A stretch of DNA of 10,110 bases, taken from contig LVLI01001878.1 in assembly GCA_001687465.1 (NCBI GenBank), forward strand, positions 1-10,110. Reading direction: 5' to 3'. The notes beneath the pieces are model-generated. The model did no database searches. It was not told the DNA's origin and saw only the letters and a program-made list of their open reading frames with translations. A program made the position numbers and the translations under genes. Of this stretch, positions 1-7,114 are shown in pieces. This DNA is from Halocafeteria seosinensis. Lineage: Eukaryota > Sar > Bigyra > Bicosoecida. Each line of letters starts with the position of its first letter. The first letter of the stretch is position 1.

Positions 1-296
1 TAACATTGTGACTCTCTTTCGAGTTCGCACGACCAGCGTAGATAGTCCTTGACTTTACCCATTTAAGTTACACAACATCGTTGGTAGACAATTTTGTACA
101 ATACATCTGTTCCTCTCGGTGAAATACGTGTTGGCTGAGTCAATATTCCATAGACTCACACGTTTCTAGAATCGAGATACCATTAAGGGGAACAGCACTT
201 TCATACCGCCCTTAGCCTGAATCTGACCGTTCATATTGTAGGAAGTCTCGGATCTTCTGTGATTCATCCAGTTGCGTAAGAGGTTCCACTGCATTG
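1..296. repeat. Left copy of a ~295-bp direct repeat
   Basis: This stretch matches 9818-10110 almost base for base. By eye I count about five or six substitutions and two small indels (a 2-nt difference near 145-148 and a 1-nt difference near 170). All differences lie left of position 212, in non-coding sequence. The part from 212 to 296, which contains the end of a reading frame, is identical in both copies. Both copies run into the window edges, so the true repeat length is unknown. It could be a tandem segmental duplication with a period near 9.8 kb, a dispersed repeat, or an assembly effect. The differences argue against a simple circular overlap. Confidence 0.95.
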
Positions 297-372
297 GCGA
301 AGTATTGACCTTGTGCAAAAGAAGCCACTTTGCCTTCTGCATCCATTCCAAAGTGACCATATGAACTTTTCA
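212..372 (-). CDS. 3' terminal exon of an unrecognised gene
   Basis: A minus-strand reading frame of about 53 codons ends at TAA 212-214 with the residues FLQYERSDSG. It contains GHFGMDAEGK and QYFANAVEPLTQLDESQ, which read like ordinary protein. Upstream it is open only to a TAA near 387-389. A pyrimidine-rich stretch ending in AG at 373-374 (or AG at 366-367) would serve as a splice acceptor, so this is probably a last exon. The upstream exon is not visible: the sequence to the right is taken by plus-strand Helitron sequence, so the gene may be cut off. The 3' part is repeated identically at 10026-10110. I do not recognise the family. A longer frame on the same strand across 264-686 is antisense to the Helitron remnant and was not preferred. 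Confidence 0.4.
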
Positions 373-590
373 CTCCAAGAGAGAGTTACAAAAATAAAAA
401 TGTAAATGAATGCAATACGCATAGTCAAAGTGCTGAGCTGCATTCTGTACTGTATGTGTTGCCAGCTATTGTGCAGTAAAATCAATAACAATAACACCTG
501 AATTTGTTCATCCCGTTCAGTAGCAGGCTGAGGATCCTTGTTATCGGGGTCCTCTTCATCAACTTCCATGAATACGGGACGCAGAAGACA

Positions 591-716
591 TATCACAGTG
601 CCGATTCTGTAGATAGTCCCAAGGAAGGTGCAGATCTTTTCCCTCATCTGTTGCACTCGATTGAATCTCCTCAGCTTCCTCCGCACAGACTCAACCTTAA
701 GGTGGGCGTACCGGTA
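591..716 (+). pseudogene. Helitron helicase fragment 1 (Pif1-like, before motif V)
   Basis: The plus-strand frame reads TYHSADSVDS followed, about 20 residues on, by LPPHRLNLKVGVPV. This is the conserved block in Helitron Rep/helicase proteins that lies just before the LLRN...GLCNGTR segment of the Pif1-like helicase. The match stops right after GVPV at 716, and the frame then runs into unrelated sequence. The next block of the same protein resumes at 890 with a second GVPV. The upstream part of the same frame (504-590) is open but shows little of the expected helicase sequence. No complete Rep or helicase domain is present, so this is a degraded remnant. Confidence 0.75.
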
Positions 717-889
717 AAGTCAACCAGGTCTGAAAACTCCCGGGATAATAGTCTGAGGGTATACAGGACGAAAGGACACATGCAATTGTTGTATTCATCG
801 GCGTTCGTCGTTCCCGCTTCATGTTTCCATCAGTCCTTGCTGAGCATTTAGCTTGGGTCCTAGAACCAACAGCAGCTGAGCCGAGGAGG
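717..889 (+). other. Interruption inside the Helitron helicase remnant
   Basis: About 173 nt separate two consecutive helicase blocks. A potential GTAAAG donor sits at 714, and an AG at 879-880 would restore phase, so a short intron is conceivable. However, both flanks encode GVPV with different codons (715 side GGC GTA CCG GTA, 890 side GGA GTG CCT GTG), so splicing would leave a duplicated segment. An insertion, or a join between two different helicase copies, explains the duplication better. I see no terminal inverted repeats or target-site duplication. Confidence 0.4.
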
Positions 890-1335
890 GGAGTGCCTGT
901 GGTCCTCATGCGGAACATTAATCCCGACGCTGGCTTGGCAAATGGGACGCGGCTGATCGTCCAGGAGCTGAGGGACACATTAATCAAGGCTGAAATTGCC
1001 ACAGGGACACACACCGGCACCGTCATTCTGCTTCCGAAGCTCACCATTGTCCCCTCCGATAGTGACGTATATATACCCAACATGAAAAGAACTCAATTTC
1101 CAATCCGCCCTGCGTTCGCGATGACCGTGAATAAAGCGCAAGGACAAACACTGAATAAGGTTGGGCTTTACTTGCGTAGGGCGTGCTTTTCGCACGGCCA
1201 GCTCTACGTCGCCTTCTCTGGAGTACGCAATTCTCAAAGCATACCGTAGTCGTCATAGTCGTCTTCACGCATGGAGAAAGGTTTACACTTACAAATGTCG
1301 TGTACCGATCGAAGAACGGGCGTCAACTTGTATAA
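890..1335 (+). pseudogene. Helitron helicase fragment 2 (C-terminal, frameshifted)
   Basis: The frame reads GVPVVLMRNINPDAGLANG, then RPAFAMTVNKAQGQTL and FSHGQLYVAFSGVRNSQS. These are the C-terminal motifs of Helitron Pif1-like helicases: the NGTR block, the motif V-type TxxKxQGQT, and the motif VI-type YVALSRVR. In motif VI the expected arginine (arginine-finger position) is glycine, which should abolish ATP hydrolysis. The frame stops at TAG 1253-1255, but a one-base shift near 1235-1246 opens a second frame ending FTLTNVVYRSKNGRQLV at TAA 1333-1335. That resembles the usual C-terminus (N(I/V)VYRE). The copy is therefore inactive. In an intact element the transposon 3' end (hairpin plus CTRR) would lie shortly downstream; I could not identify it. 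Confidence 0.88.
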
Positions 1336-1520
1336 CTATTAACATAACAAGTTTTGTTCATAGAAAAGACTGTCATAGCTATTATAAAAAACTAATAAAT
1401 ACTGAGTGTCACCGTCTCGTCGTCGCAATGGTACTGCAGCCAAGGCCCAAGGGCAACAGGAACCAGACATAGTACCGGACAGTGTGCGGCGGACACACAC
1501 ACAGTGTGACACACAGCCGC
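1336..1520. other. AT-rich then CA-rich spacer after the helicase
   Basis: There is no reading frame I can support. The sequence contains a 5-bp-stem hairpin (AACAA-gtt-TTGTT near 1345-1357), an ATAGCTAT palindrome near 1375-1382 followed by an AAAACTAAT, and an (AC)n run around 1492-1503. A Helitron 3' end (hairpin, about 10 nt, then CTRR before T) could be hidden here, but none of these candidates is convincing. Confidence 0.3.
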
Positions 1521-1529
1521 AGTGGTCAG

Positions 1530-1752
1530 TTGTTCAAGATACCTGCTTGTAAAGGAGACGCGTGCGAACGAGCGACGCGTGGGATTGCTTCCGGGCGAAG
1601 CGAAGCAGCTCGTGGAATTAGGTCATGCCGTACCGGTATTTGTGGAATCCGGAGCCGGTATTGATGTAGGTTACTCGGATGCGGCATACAAAGAAGCCGG
1701 TGCGACGATACGGCCGTCCGCGGAAACATGGCCCATTTTGTTGTACCGGTAG
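1530..1752 (+). pseudogene. Fragment of alanine dehydrogenase / NAD(P) transhydrogenase N-terminal domain
   Basis: The plus-strand frame contains YLLVKETRANERRVGLLPG, then AKQLVELGHAVPVFVESGAG and GYSDAAYKEAGATI. This is the AlaDh/PNT N-terminal fold signature: an opening VxKExxxNERRVxLxP, the xLVxxGHxVxVExGAG strand, and the (F/Y)SDxxYxxAGA segment. Only about 65 residues are present, where a full alanine dehydrogenase has roughly 370. Nothing downstream in any frame continues the domain. The block is preceded by a possible acceptor (TTGTTCAAG, ending about 1538) and followed by a possible donor (CCG|GTAGGA at about 1748), so it looks like one exon removed from its gene. It sits about 200 bp downstream of Helitron sequence, and Helitrons are known to capture exons. 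Capture here is inferred, not shown. A saccharopine dehydrogenase-type relative is a less likely alternative. Confidence 0.7.
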
Positions 1753-2161
1753 GAATGTGGTTGTTTCTTGAAAGTGTCCTTCAAGACACACTATTGTATG
1801 ATCTGCGCCCCGAAGTCAAGAGGTCCTTGACGGCAGCTTTTGAATGGATCGGGGGCAAGACACTATGCCAAGTCGTGGTCAACTTGAGGAGATATCCCTG
1901 CGGATCTACGGCGTGGATTCGTTGATAACATCGTATCAGCCTAATACGATGCCTCTACTGCATCTATCCGCCCTTGTGGCTTAAACTTGCTATTATAAGC
2001 TCCGCTGTTACGTATTATTGTGGAAGCCAGTAAATGTACCTGTCGACATCGGATGTATCCAGAGTTCTCCTATATTCTTACTGAAAAACTGTGCGTCAAT
2101 GTATTGGTTTGAGTAAAAAGAAGAAACTCAGTTGCTTCTCTACGCACCGCTCCAGACTCCT
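1753..2161. other. Spacer with no supported gene
   Basis: About 400 nt between the dehydrogenase fragment and the next gene. A plus-strand frame at 1728-1925 is open but has no recognisable features. It does not continue the AlaDh/PNT domain. I see no repeats or RNA structure. Confidence 0.5.
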
Positions 2162-2767
2162 TTATCTCGCTGTTAATGATGAGTTATTCGCGTTGTCGAA
2201 GGCGCAATAGTGTTGAAGTACTTGGAAACAGAAAGGGCAACGACGACAGCCCACACGTGAAGCTTCGGGAGCATTTGCTGAAGGTGTATCTTCTTGTGTA
2301 TCCTCTTGATGCGTCATCCTGTAGAAAGCCACTACATCATGTGCAATTTGTTGCAGGCTTGGAGAACAAATTTCCGCACGAAGTCCTCTACCGTCTTTAC
2401 TCCAAATTGTTGTTATAAGTTCCTCATTAGGCACCCGCTCGAATTGAAATCCCTGCTCAGGCTGACGAATGCATCCCTCCTCCTCAATGCATACAAGAAG
2501 CACATATGGAGAACCGTCCTTCGTGCACTGGAACGTGACATAAGGACTATCGCTGTCCTTGACGATAAGGTTCCTCTCAGTTAGCCACAAACGAATACCT
2601 TCTTTAACATTGTCAGTGCTGATATTGGGATAGCATAGGAGATCGCGGTACCCGTGTTGCATCGTGCTGAGTCCAACGTGGAAGCGTGCAATGTGACGAC
2701 GACGTTCCTTGCAGTCTTTTCTTATCCTTTGCACCTTTTTCTTGTCCTTTTCCGACGTGTCTGTCAT
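2162..2767 (-). CDS. Hypothetical protein, 201 aa, basic N-terminus and Cys-rich tail
   Basis: A single uninterrupted minus-strand frame starts at ATG 2765-2767 and ends at TAA 2162-2164. The first 30 residues are highly charged (EKDKKKVQRIRKDCKERRR), which could act as a nucleic-acid-binding or nuclear-targeting segment. The middle is a mixed hydrophobic/polar region that looks globular (for example PYVTFQCTKDGSPYVLLVC). The tail contains CRRCPFCFQVLQHYC, four cysteines that could bind a metal, though no named zinc-finger spacing fits. There is no signal peptide or membrane segment. A TATA-like box lies about 45 bp upstream. I recognise no family. The frame is on the same strand as the effector locus further right. 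It may be an intronless gene or one large exon. Confidence 0.55.
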   Translation of the reverse strand: MTDTSEKDKKKVQRIRKDCKERRRHIARFHVGLSTMQHGYRDLLCYPNISTDNVKEGIRLWLTERNLIVKDSDSPYVTFQCTKDGSPYVLLVCIEEEGCIRQPEQGFQFERVPNEELITTIWSKDGRGLRAEICSPSLQQIAHDVVAFYRMTHQEDTQEDTPSANAPEASRVGCRRCPFCFQVLQHYCAFDNANNSSLTAR

Positions 2768-2775
2768 ACGCACAT
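2764..2775 (-). promoter_or_regulatory. Three-codon uORF overlapping the start codon
   Basis: An upstream ATG at 2773-2775 opens a frame of only three codons whose TGA stop overlaps the ATG of the 201-aa gene in the form ATGA. Such an arrangement can affect start-site choice or allow reinitiation. It could also be chance. Confidence 0.35.
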
Positions 2776-2800
2776 TGAGACAATGTATATCGTTAACGCT

Positions 2801-2812
2801 GTGTGTGTGTGT
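2801..2812. repeat. (GT)6 microsatellite
   Basis: Six GT units. Similar short CA/GT runs occur near 1492-1503 and 4021-4030. Confidence 0.9.
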
Positions 2813-2817
2813 TTATA
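2812..2817 (-). promoter_or_regulatory. TATA-like box for the 201-aa gene
   Basis: TATAAA on the minus strand lies about 45 bp upstream of the ATG at 2767, a plausible core-promoter distance with a short leader. A (GT)6 run directly adjoins it. Confidence 0.35.
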
Positions 2818-3275
2818 CCGAAAAAGATGGACAGCAACAACAATACGATGAGCAAATCACTATGTCTAATTCCTCAACATAAAGCATCGGTTGGATCTAT
2901 CACAACAAAGGGTATATATCAAAAAGCTATCCAAGTCAGCTCAAATTCAAAAGCATTTGCGGGTAAAACAAATATAAATAACAAAGAAGAAGCGAACCTG
3001 AGTGCAATAAATAAACGGACCCGCTGATTTAGCCGCCTGCTCAGTATAGCCTAGCCATGCACGCGTACTTTTTACTGAGCGGCTCCTCGGGAACAAATTG
3101 ATCACCTTAGAAGCCAGGGATTCCCATGGGGAAGCATTCTTAACTGAATGACTCACAATGAGTTATGGTCTATCATTGAGGATGATACTGTTCATTCTTT
3201 AAGCATGCTCAGTCGAATTTAGCCATGATAGCAGCATAGCTCACTGGCCGCTGGAAGTAGTGGCCTTCTTCCGTT

Positions 3276-3300
3276 TGGTGCGAGGCGCTCCCTCGCACCA
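3276..3300. repeat. Perfect hairpin, 10-bp stem, 5-nt loop
   Basis: TGGTGCGAGG, loop CGCTC, then CCTCGCACCA, with no mismatches and a G+C-rich stem. It lies in gene-free sequence. It could be a transposon-end hairpin, a structured RNA element or a cruciform. There is no CTRR motif 8-15 nt downstream on either strand, so the Helitron-end reading is not supported. Confidence 0.85.
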
Positions 3301-3459
3301 CAATCAATCTCTATGTACCATGGTAATTATCTGTTTACTCAGAGCTTCGTCGTTAACTTTAAAATCAACGAGAGTTTATCACGTTTCTCTTCCAGCGTTG
3401 TTTAGTTCTTCAAAAACGTGTCAAGGATAGAAAGTCTCCCATTTTCGCCAATTTTCGCC

Positions 3460-3611
3460 AAACTCTAAACGGGTTCGTAACGATTCGCGCCTATAAGGAA
3501 AATGACAGGTTTATCCAAAGAAACGACGACTCATTAGACCGTAACCAACAGGAATATTTTATGTATACAACATCCACATCTAACCGTTGGCTGGCTGTGC
3601 GTTTAGAGTTT
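3460..3611. repeat. 12-bp inverted repeat pair, 152 bp across
   Basis: AAACTCTAAACG at 3460-3471 and its exact reverse complement at 3600-3611. This could be the ends of a very small non-autonomous element, but there is no flanking target-site duplication, and pairs of this length occur by chance at this scale. Confidence 0.3.
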
Positions 3612-3953
3612 ATTGGTGCTCTAATCGTAGGGGCTCCTCTCGCAGTCGTTAGTCGCTTGAGTCCAATAACTTGTTGAAACCTCCTACGCGATCCATGTAT
3701 TGCCTGTACCTCCACCCTCACTTTTGGCCCACTCCGTTTACACAGGAAGCCAGCATAGGGTTTCAGTCGGTTCCAGAAAGCGCCATCCACACACAATTGA
3801 TCGGGTCCGTCGCTAAAGTGGCAGCCGAGGTCGCAGGGAAGGCTAGTTGTTACGCTAGTTGTCCATGCTTACATCCGGGTATGCAGTTGTAGGCATACAG
3901 TAGTTGACCTCGACAAAATCGAAAACGCATCACACAACTCACTGAATTATGGT

Positions 3954-4448
3954 ATGAGCATGTCCTATCGTCGAGTTGATCGAAGTATCGATATATACAG
4001 TGGGATCCTCTACCTGCAGCACACACACACATATGTGACAGATAGCCCACCGGCCCGGGAGTTGACCACATCCTCTTATCGAGGAGCGGTATGCGCCCGT
4101 GTTAAGCAGCGACGGGCCCGCTGTTCCTGCAGCCTTGCTGACATGCGCCGTGAGGGAACACAACACTGGTTATGCTCAGGAGGCATCTGGGGAGGTGCCA
4201 TGCCTATGCCGACGACGTCAGAGTTACCGCTAAGGCTTAGTCTGGGAGGAGAAGGCCCTGAGCCTGCCACAGCGACGCCAAGACCGGTTGCAGCAGCGCA
4301 GTTAGGATTAAGTGTTGGTCCAGACGCAGCAGTTGTAGGTAGCAGCCAGCGGACCCTTCCATTTCTCGGCATTCAATGGTTTCCGCCCAACCTAGTGAGC
4401 CCCCAAGTAAGGGAGTTAGGGCTTAGGACAGACCCGGTAGAATCGTAG
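3954..4448 (+). CDS. Uncertain open frame, GC-rich C-terminal half
   Basis: A plus-strand frame of 164 codons. From about 4200 it is GC-rich and encodes alanine/proline/glycine-rich sequence such as PEPATATPRPVAAAQLGLSV, ending with LPFLGIQWFPPN and a stop at 4446-4448. The last 76 nt are antisense to the end of the nuclease frame at 4373, so at most one of the two is coding there. I recognise no domain. The composition differs from its neighbours, which could mean transferred sequence or simply a non-coding GC-rich patch. An opposite-strand frame over 4076-4372 is equally open, which weakens the case. Confidence 0.2.
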   Translation: MSMSYRRVDRSIDIYSGILYLQHTHTYVTDSPPARELTTSSYRGAVCARVKQRRARCSCSLADMRREGTQHWLCSGGIWGGAMPMPTTSELPLRLSLGGEGPEPATATPRPVAAAQLGLSVGPDAAVVGSSQRTLPFLGIQWFPPNLVSPQVRELGLRTDPVES

Positions 4449-5203
4449 CGACACCCCCCCCTTTTTAAAACAATCAACTCCGAGTTCTTCGGAAGTTTAC
4501 AACTGCGGTTGCCTTTGACTTGACAGATCGTCGATTCTCCCTTGACAATGGCGTACCTGTCGGTATCAGTGACGCCCTCCTGAATTTTCCCGATATCCAC
4601 TTTGGTCGAGGTGGTGATGATTACCAGGGAACAGAAACATTCCAGCTCAGTCAATTCTTTCGGCAATGCCTTCTCCACTTCGTCAATTATTTCACCTGTC
4701 CCTAGTGAGGTATTTTCCAGATAATTCTTATACTGAAATAGCACAAGGTGCTGTTTATGCGTGCCTCCGAATGTAATGGGCTCTTGAAGTAAAATGGCAT
4801 CATCGCTGGAGGACTGTCCTTTCCTTGCGTATAACGTCCACCGTTCCAGAAGGGGCAATACATCCCCCCAGTCTTTCGGATACAGATGGGGCCCAGTGGA
4901 CGGAATCTCAAATAATAATGCAGGAATCTCTTTAAGTTGCGCCTTAAACTCTTCCTCTCTCTTTCGCTTTAGTGTTTTCCTCGGAGGGCGCTTCTCATTG
5001 AGAACCGCTGGGATGAATCGCATAGTTTCAATCCTCGCTGGCTGGTTGCCCCAAACCGTAGCCTCTGCTGGAATCCCGCCAAAAACATTTTTCCACAGTA
5101 ACGGGGTTTTGGTTGAGTTGTAGTGCAATCCGAAAACCGATACTCTCATTCTGATGACAAAGGGAACTAAGAGCTCAAAATGGTCGTCCGTATTGCATTT
5201 GGC
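4373..5203 (-). CDS. CR effector locus, exon 3 second part: PD-(D/E)XK-like nuclease domain
   Basis: The frame resumes directly after the TGA, and its first ATG is at 5147-5149. Numbered from that ATG, residues 53-69 form a bipartite basic cluster (KRPPRKTLKRKR...K), a good nuclear-localisation candidate. Residues 114-121 (SSDDAILL) and 136-141 (LVLFQYK) match the acidic-residue strand and the Q-x-K strand of the restriction-endonuclease fold found at the C-terminus of Crinkler/RHS effectors. A following helix-strand unit (IIDEVEKALP, then SLVIITT) fits that fold. The extreme C-terminus passes through a minus-strand A5G8 run (4454-4466) and looks unlike a structured domain, so a frameshift or an earlier true end is possible there. 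Confidence 0.65.
   Translation of the reverse strand, partial: AKCNTDDHFELLVPFVIRMRVSVFGLHYNSTKTPLLWKNVFGGIPAEATVWGNQPARIETMRFIPAVLNEKRPPRKTLKRKREEEFKAQLKEIPALLFEIPSTGPHLYPKDWGDVLPLLERWTLYARKGQSSSDDAILLQEPITFGGTHKQHLVLFQYKNYLENTSLGTGEIIDEVEKALPKELTELECFCSLVIITTSTKVDIGKIQEGVTDTDRYAIVKGESTICQVKGNRSCKLPKNSELIVLKRGGCRYDSTGSVLSPNSLTWGLTRLGGNH
4943..4993 (-). other. Putative bipartite nuclear localisation signal
   Basis: It encodes KRPPRKTLKRKREEEFK, two basic clusters about five residues apart, in the linker between the NTPase and the nuclease. This fits the nuclear action known for Crinkler effectors. It lies downstream of the TGA, so a product terminating there would lack it. Confidence 0.55.
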
Positions 5204-5206
5204 TCA
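5204..5206 (-). other. In-frame TGA between NTPase and nuclease
   Basis: The reading frame continues open for 18 codons beyond this TGA to the next ATG (5147-5149) and then to 4373, with no other stop and no GT-AG pair that would remove only this codon. Tryptophan is encoded by TGG elsewhere in the exon, so a UGA=Trp code is not indicated. The following base is G. Confidence 0.9.
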
Positions 5207-6194
5207 GTCGAATAACGCCATCAACTGCGCACTCCTATCTAACTCCTCTACAAGAGATCGAAAATCACCACTCTCAGTGATGCACTTCGGAAGAGCTATT
5301 ACGATGGTATCCGTTGCTGCATCACGGGATCTAACGTATCCGTACAGCATCCGAACTAAATCTATCATTTCCATCTCATTGTAAGTCTTGTCTTGCCAGA
5401 GCAAATCAGGATTTCCAGAGCATAGTTTCCTTATGTGTTCAGCTACGCCACCCACCAAAGATTGAGGGCATACGGCCAAATTCCATTGTGCCACTATAAA
5501 GAGCAAGACAACATACTCAACCGCACCCTCATTTACTTTCCAATGTGAAAATGTATCCGCGACCACAGACTGCATAACGTTAGCCACTCTCTTTTCGCAG
5601 AGTAGATCGTTGAGTTCACTGCTCCCGAATGGTGCAGTGACCAATCTGGGAGCGCCACCGCTATACTTGAGCACGATCTTGGCTGCTTCCGTAACATCTG
5701 CATGACGCATCGAGCGGTTGAACTGCAACGCAATCATCTCCTTGACATGTGACAGTTCTAGGGTAGTTAGCCACAGGGGACAGGAGCTCGTGGGAGACTG
5801 GACGTTAGTCTTTATCAGTTGCAATCGGCCAACATCCTCATCTTTGCTACTAAGGTACAGTGAAAGCCCTGGCTGTTTCAGAGGAAATTCACTCCACAAG
5901 TTTTGGATTCGTTTAACACGCTCCATCACAGGAGCACGATAGTCAGCGCTGCTGCTTTGGGAGTAGTTTCCCAGTTCATCGACGAAAATTAACACGTGGG
6001 GATGACCGCCCTGTTCCCACTCCATCAGGGTCAAAAATTTGAGCCACACATCACTGGCAGTAGGAACTTGCCGCTTGGTATCCCACCACAGCTCGAAGCT
6101 GTCTCGTTGCTCATTGCTCAAACCCGTCGATATGACTGTGACGCCATGTCGTATTGAACCGCATCTAGGAGAGCACGGTACATAATTAAAGATG
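5204..6194 (-). CDS. CR effector locus, exon 3 first part: Walker B half of the NTPase
   Basis: The frame begins just after the intron 2 acceptor and runs to TGA 5204-5206. An early strand reads GVTVISTGLS. Walker B follows at 5975-5992 (LIFVDE, with D at 5978-5980 and the catalytic-type E at 5975-5977). A SGGAPR motif at 5645-5662 fits the GGxPR sensor-2-like arginine element of related STAND/AAA-type ATPases. After it comes a helical C-terminal region with a hydrophobic stretch (VEYVVLLFIVAQW) that suits a buried helix better than a membrane anchor. The NTPase portion thus looks complete up to the stop. If translation ends here, the product is an NTPase without a nuclease. Confidence 0.7.
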
Positions 6195-6263
6195 CTAGAG
6201 TACTAGCTGCAACAAATAACCAGAACGAGATCATCATACCAAACGATAGATTGTGTTACTCAC
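6195..6263 (-). other. Intron 2 of the CR effector locus (69 nt)
   Basis: Donor GTGAGT at 6263-6258, acceptor CTCTAG ending at 6195. The alternative acceptor TCCTAG ending at 6165 is in the same phase and would lengthen the intron to 99 nt. A more typical TTGCAG a little upstream (near 6208) would put a TAG in frame and is therefore excluded for a functional product. Confidence 0.65.
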
Positions 6264-6399
6264 GAGGGAAATGGCTTACGGTCTTTGTCACTGTTTGACG
6301 GAAGTAACGACCCATGAGCTAGAACCATGCCTTTTACTGTGTACATTACATCGTCTATATACACTTCCGACAAGTCCTCCCGCGATTTGAGGTTGGACC
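6245..6399 (-). repeat. Inverted-repeat partner of 8789-8936
   Basis: This is the 3' half of CR effector exon 2 plus the first 19 nt of intron 2. See the partner entry for the identity pattern. Confidence 0.9.
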
Positions 6400-6651
6400 T
6401 AATCTCCTTTTCCCGCAAATGAAACCGTCTAAGGCACTGTACCCCGAGCTGTGTTTTACCAGAGCCAAACGATAAGGCTGTGTAGGGTGTTATCTTTTTC
6501 GATGAATCTGCGCCGGCGGAAAATGATTTGCGTATGCTTAAGGCTAAATCTGCCAAATCTTTAGTTCGGTTGACGAATATCTCATAACAATCTTTAGATA
6601 GCGCGTCGGTAGACACCGTCCCAAGATGTTTGCGCCAATCTGCACCGCCTC
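6264..6651 (-). CDS. CR effector locus, exon 2 with Walker A P-loop
   Basis: This exon encodes about 129 residues. The P-loop is at 6452-6472 (SFGSGKT followed by QLG). GKTQL directly after a GxGK is typical of Crinkler-type NTPases. The first glycine of the classical GxxxxGK[ST] is not conserved. Upstream lies a helical region (KDLADLALSIRKSF), and downstream the exon ends KDRKPFP at a GTGAGT donor, two bases into a codon. Hydrophobic sequence encoded further upstream (6652-6730) in the same frame looks like the pyrimidine tract of the intron translated, not a membrane segment. The last half of the exon, with its donor, is duplicated in inverted orientation at 8789-8936. Confidence 0.7.
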
Positions 6652-6844
6652 CTCCAAACAAGAAGTAAAGCAATATCAGCCAACACAATATGGTGAAGGA
6701 AGAATAAAACCATAGCAGACTCCTGATCAAACCAACATTTGTCGAGTCAACATACCTTGTGTTTCTTCACGTTGGCGCTTTCGCCCCGTTCTCTCTGCAC
6801 GAAAGAATGTAAAAGCATATAATCATCCATGCAATTGGCAGTGA

Positions 6845-7114
6845 CTCCTCAAGCCCATCCACCGAAAAAGGTCAGGGAATAAACTTTCTCTCTTTGAAAC
6901 GGCGAACAAGGCTCCGTACGAATACCAGCCTCATCATCAGGAAGAAAAGTACGTGTTGCCTCGACCTACGAACAAGACGAGGTATGTTCGAAGGCCGCCA
7001 TCCACGATCTCCCTCCGTAGCAACATCCACGCAGCAAGCACGTTTAAGAAGACCCAGAAAAAAAGCCACAACTCATTGCTGGATCACTCTCATCATGCCC
7101 CCTGGTTTCGGTAA
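6845..7114 (+). other. Open exon-like frame antisense within intron 1
   Basis: This plus-strand frame has no ATG start and is open for 89 codons between TGA 6842-6844 and TAA 7112-7114. It reads like polar protein, opening with HRKRSGNKLSLFETANKAPY. The HxKRSGNxxxLF segment recurs in another frame at 7149-7184. It overlaps the P-loop frame below in a different frame, so the two may be pieces of one ancestral coding region after a frameshift, or of two copies. Confidence 0.3.
6860..6895 (+). repeat. Imperfect direct repeat, copy 1 (partner 7149-7184)
   Basis: CACCGAAAAAGGTCAGGGAA here and CACCAAAAAAGGTCGGGGAA at 7149, both followed by a CTCTCTT and, after some divergence, GCAAGGCTC-like sequence. 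Both encode HxKRSGNxxxLF but in different frames relative to the P-loop. Spacing is 289 bp. Confidence 0.65.

Larger units (their letters stand above)
3030..3670. other. Gene-free stretch with hairpin and short repeats
   Basis: There is no reading frame I can support on either strand. Contents are a perfect 10-bp-stem hairpin (3276-3300), a 10-bp unit repeated twice in tandem (ATTTTCGCCA, 3451-3460 and just before), and a 12-bp inverted repeat pair (3460-3471 and 3600-3611). Confidence 0.5.

Noticed and set aside
264-686. 140-codon minus-strand frame with an acidic stretch (EVDEEDPDNKD)
   Set aside because: Most of it is antisense to recognisable Helitron helicase sequence on the plus strand (591-716). 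Its start is a GTG and its C-terminal half crosses the likely acceptor region of the exon at 212-372.
697-1268. Several open minus-strand frames
   Set aside because: They are antisense shadows of the Helitron helicase, whose motifs on the plus strand are clear.
1345-1400. Possible Helitron 3' terminus (small hairpin plus CTAAT)
   Set aside because: The stems are only 4-5 bp and AT-rich, the spacing to CTRR does not fit well, and such matches are common in AT-rich DNA.
3491-3892. Overlapping open frames on both strands (3491-3796 minus, 3671-3892 plus)
   Set aside because: Neither shows a recognisable domain, splice context or start context. Each weakens the case for the other. A brief resemblance of the minus frame to a transposase DDE region did not hold up.
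5204-5206. TGA read as tryptophan through an alternative genetic code
   Set aside because: Trp is encoded by TGG in the same exon, and no other in-frame TGA interrupts the recognised genes. One codon cannot support recoding of the whole genome.
6652-6730. N-terminal transmembrane helix before the Walker A exon
   Set aside because: The hydrophobic run is a translation of the T-rich acceptor tract. The phase-compatible AGs and the GTAAGT donor at 7285 make this an intron end.
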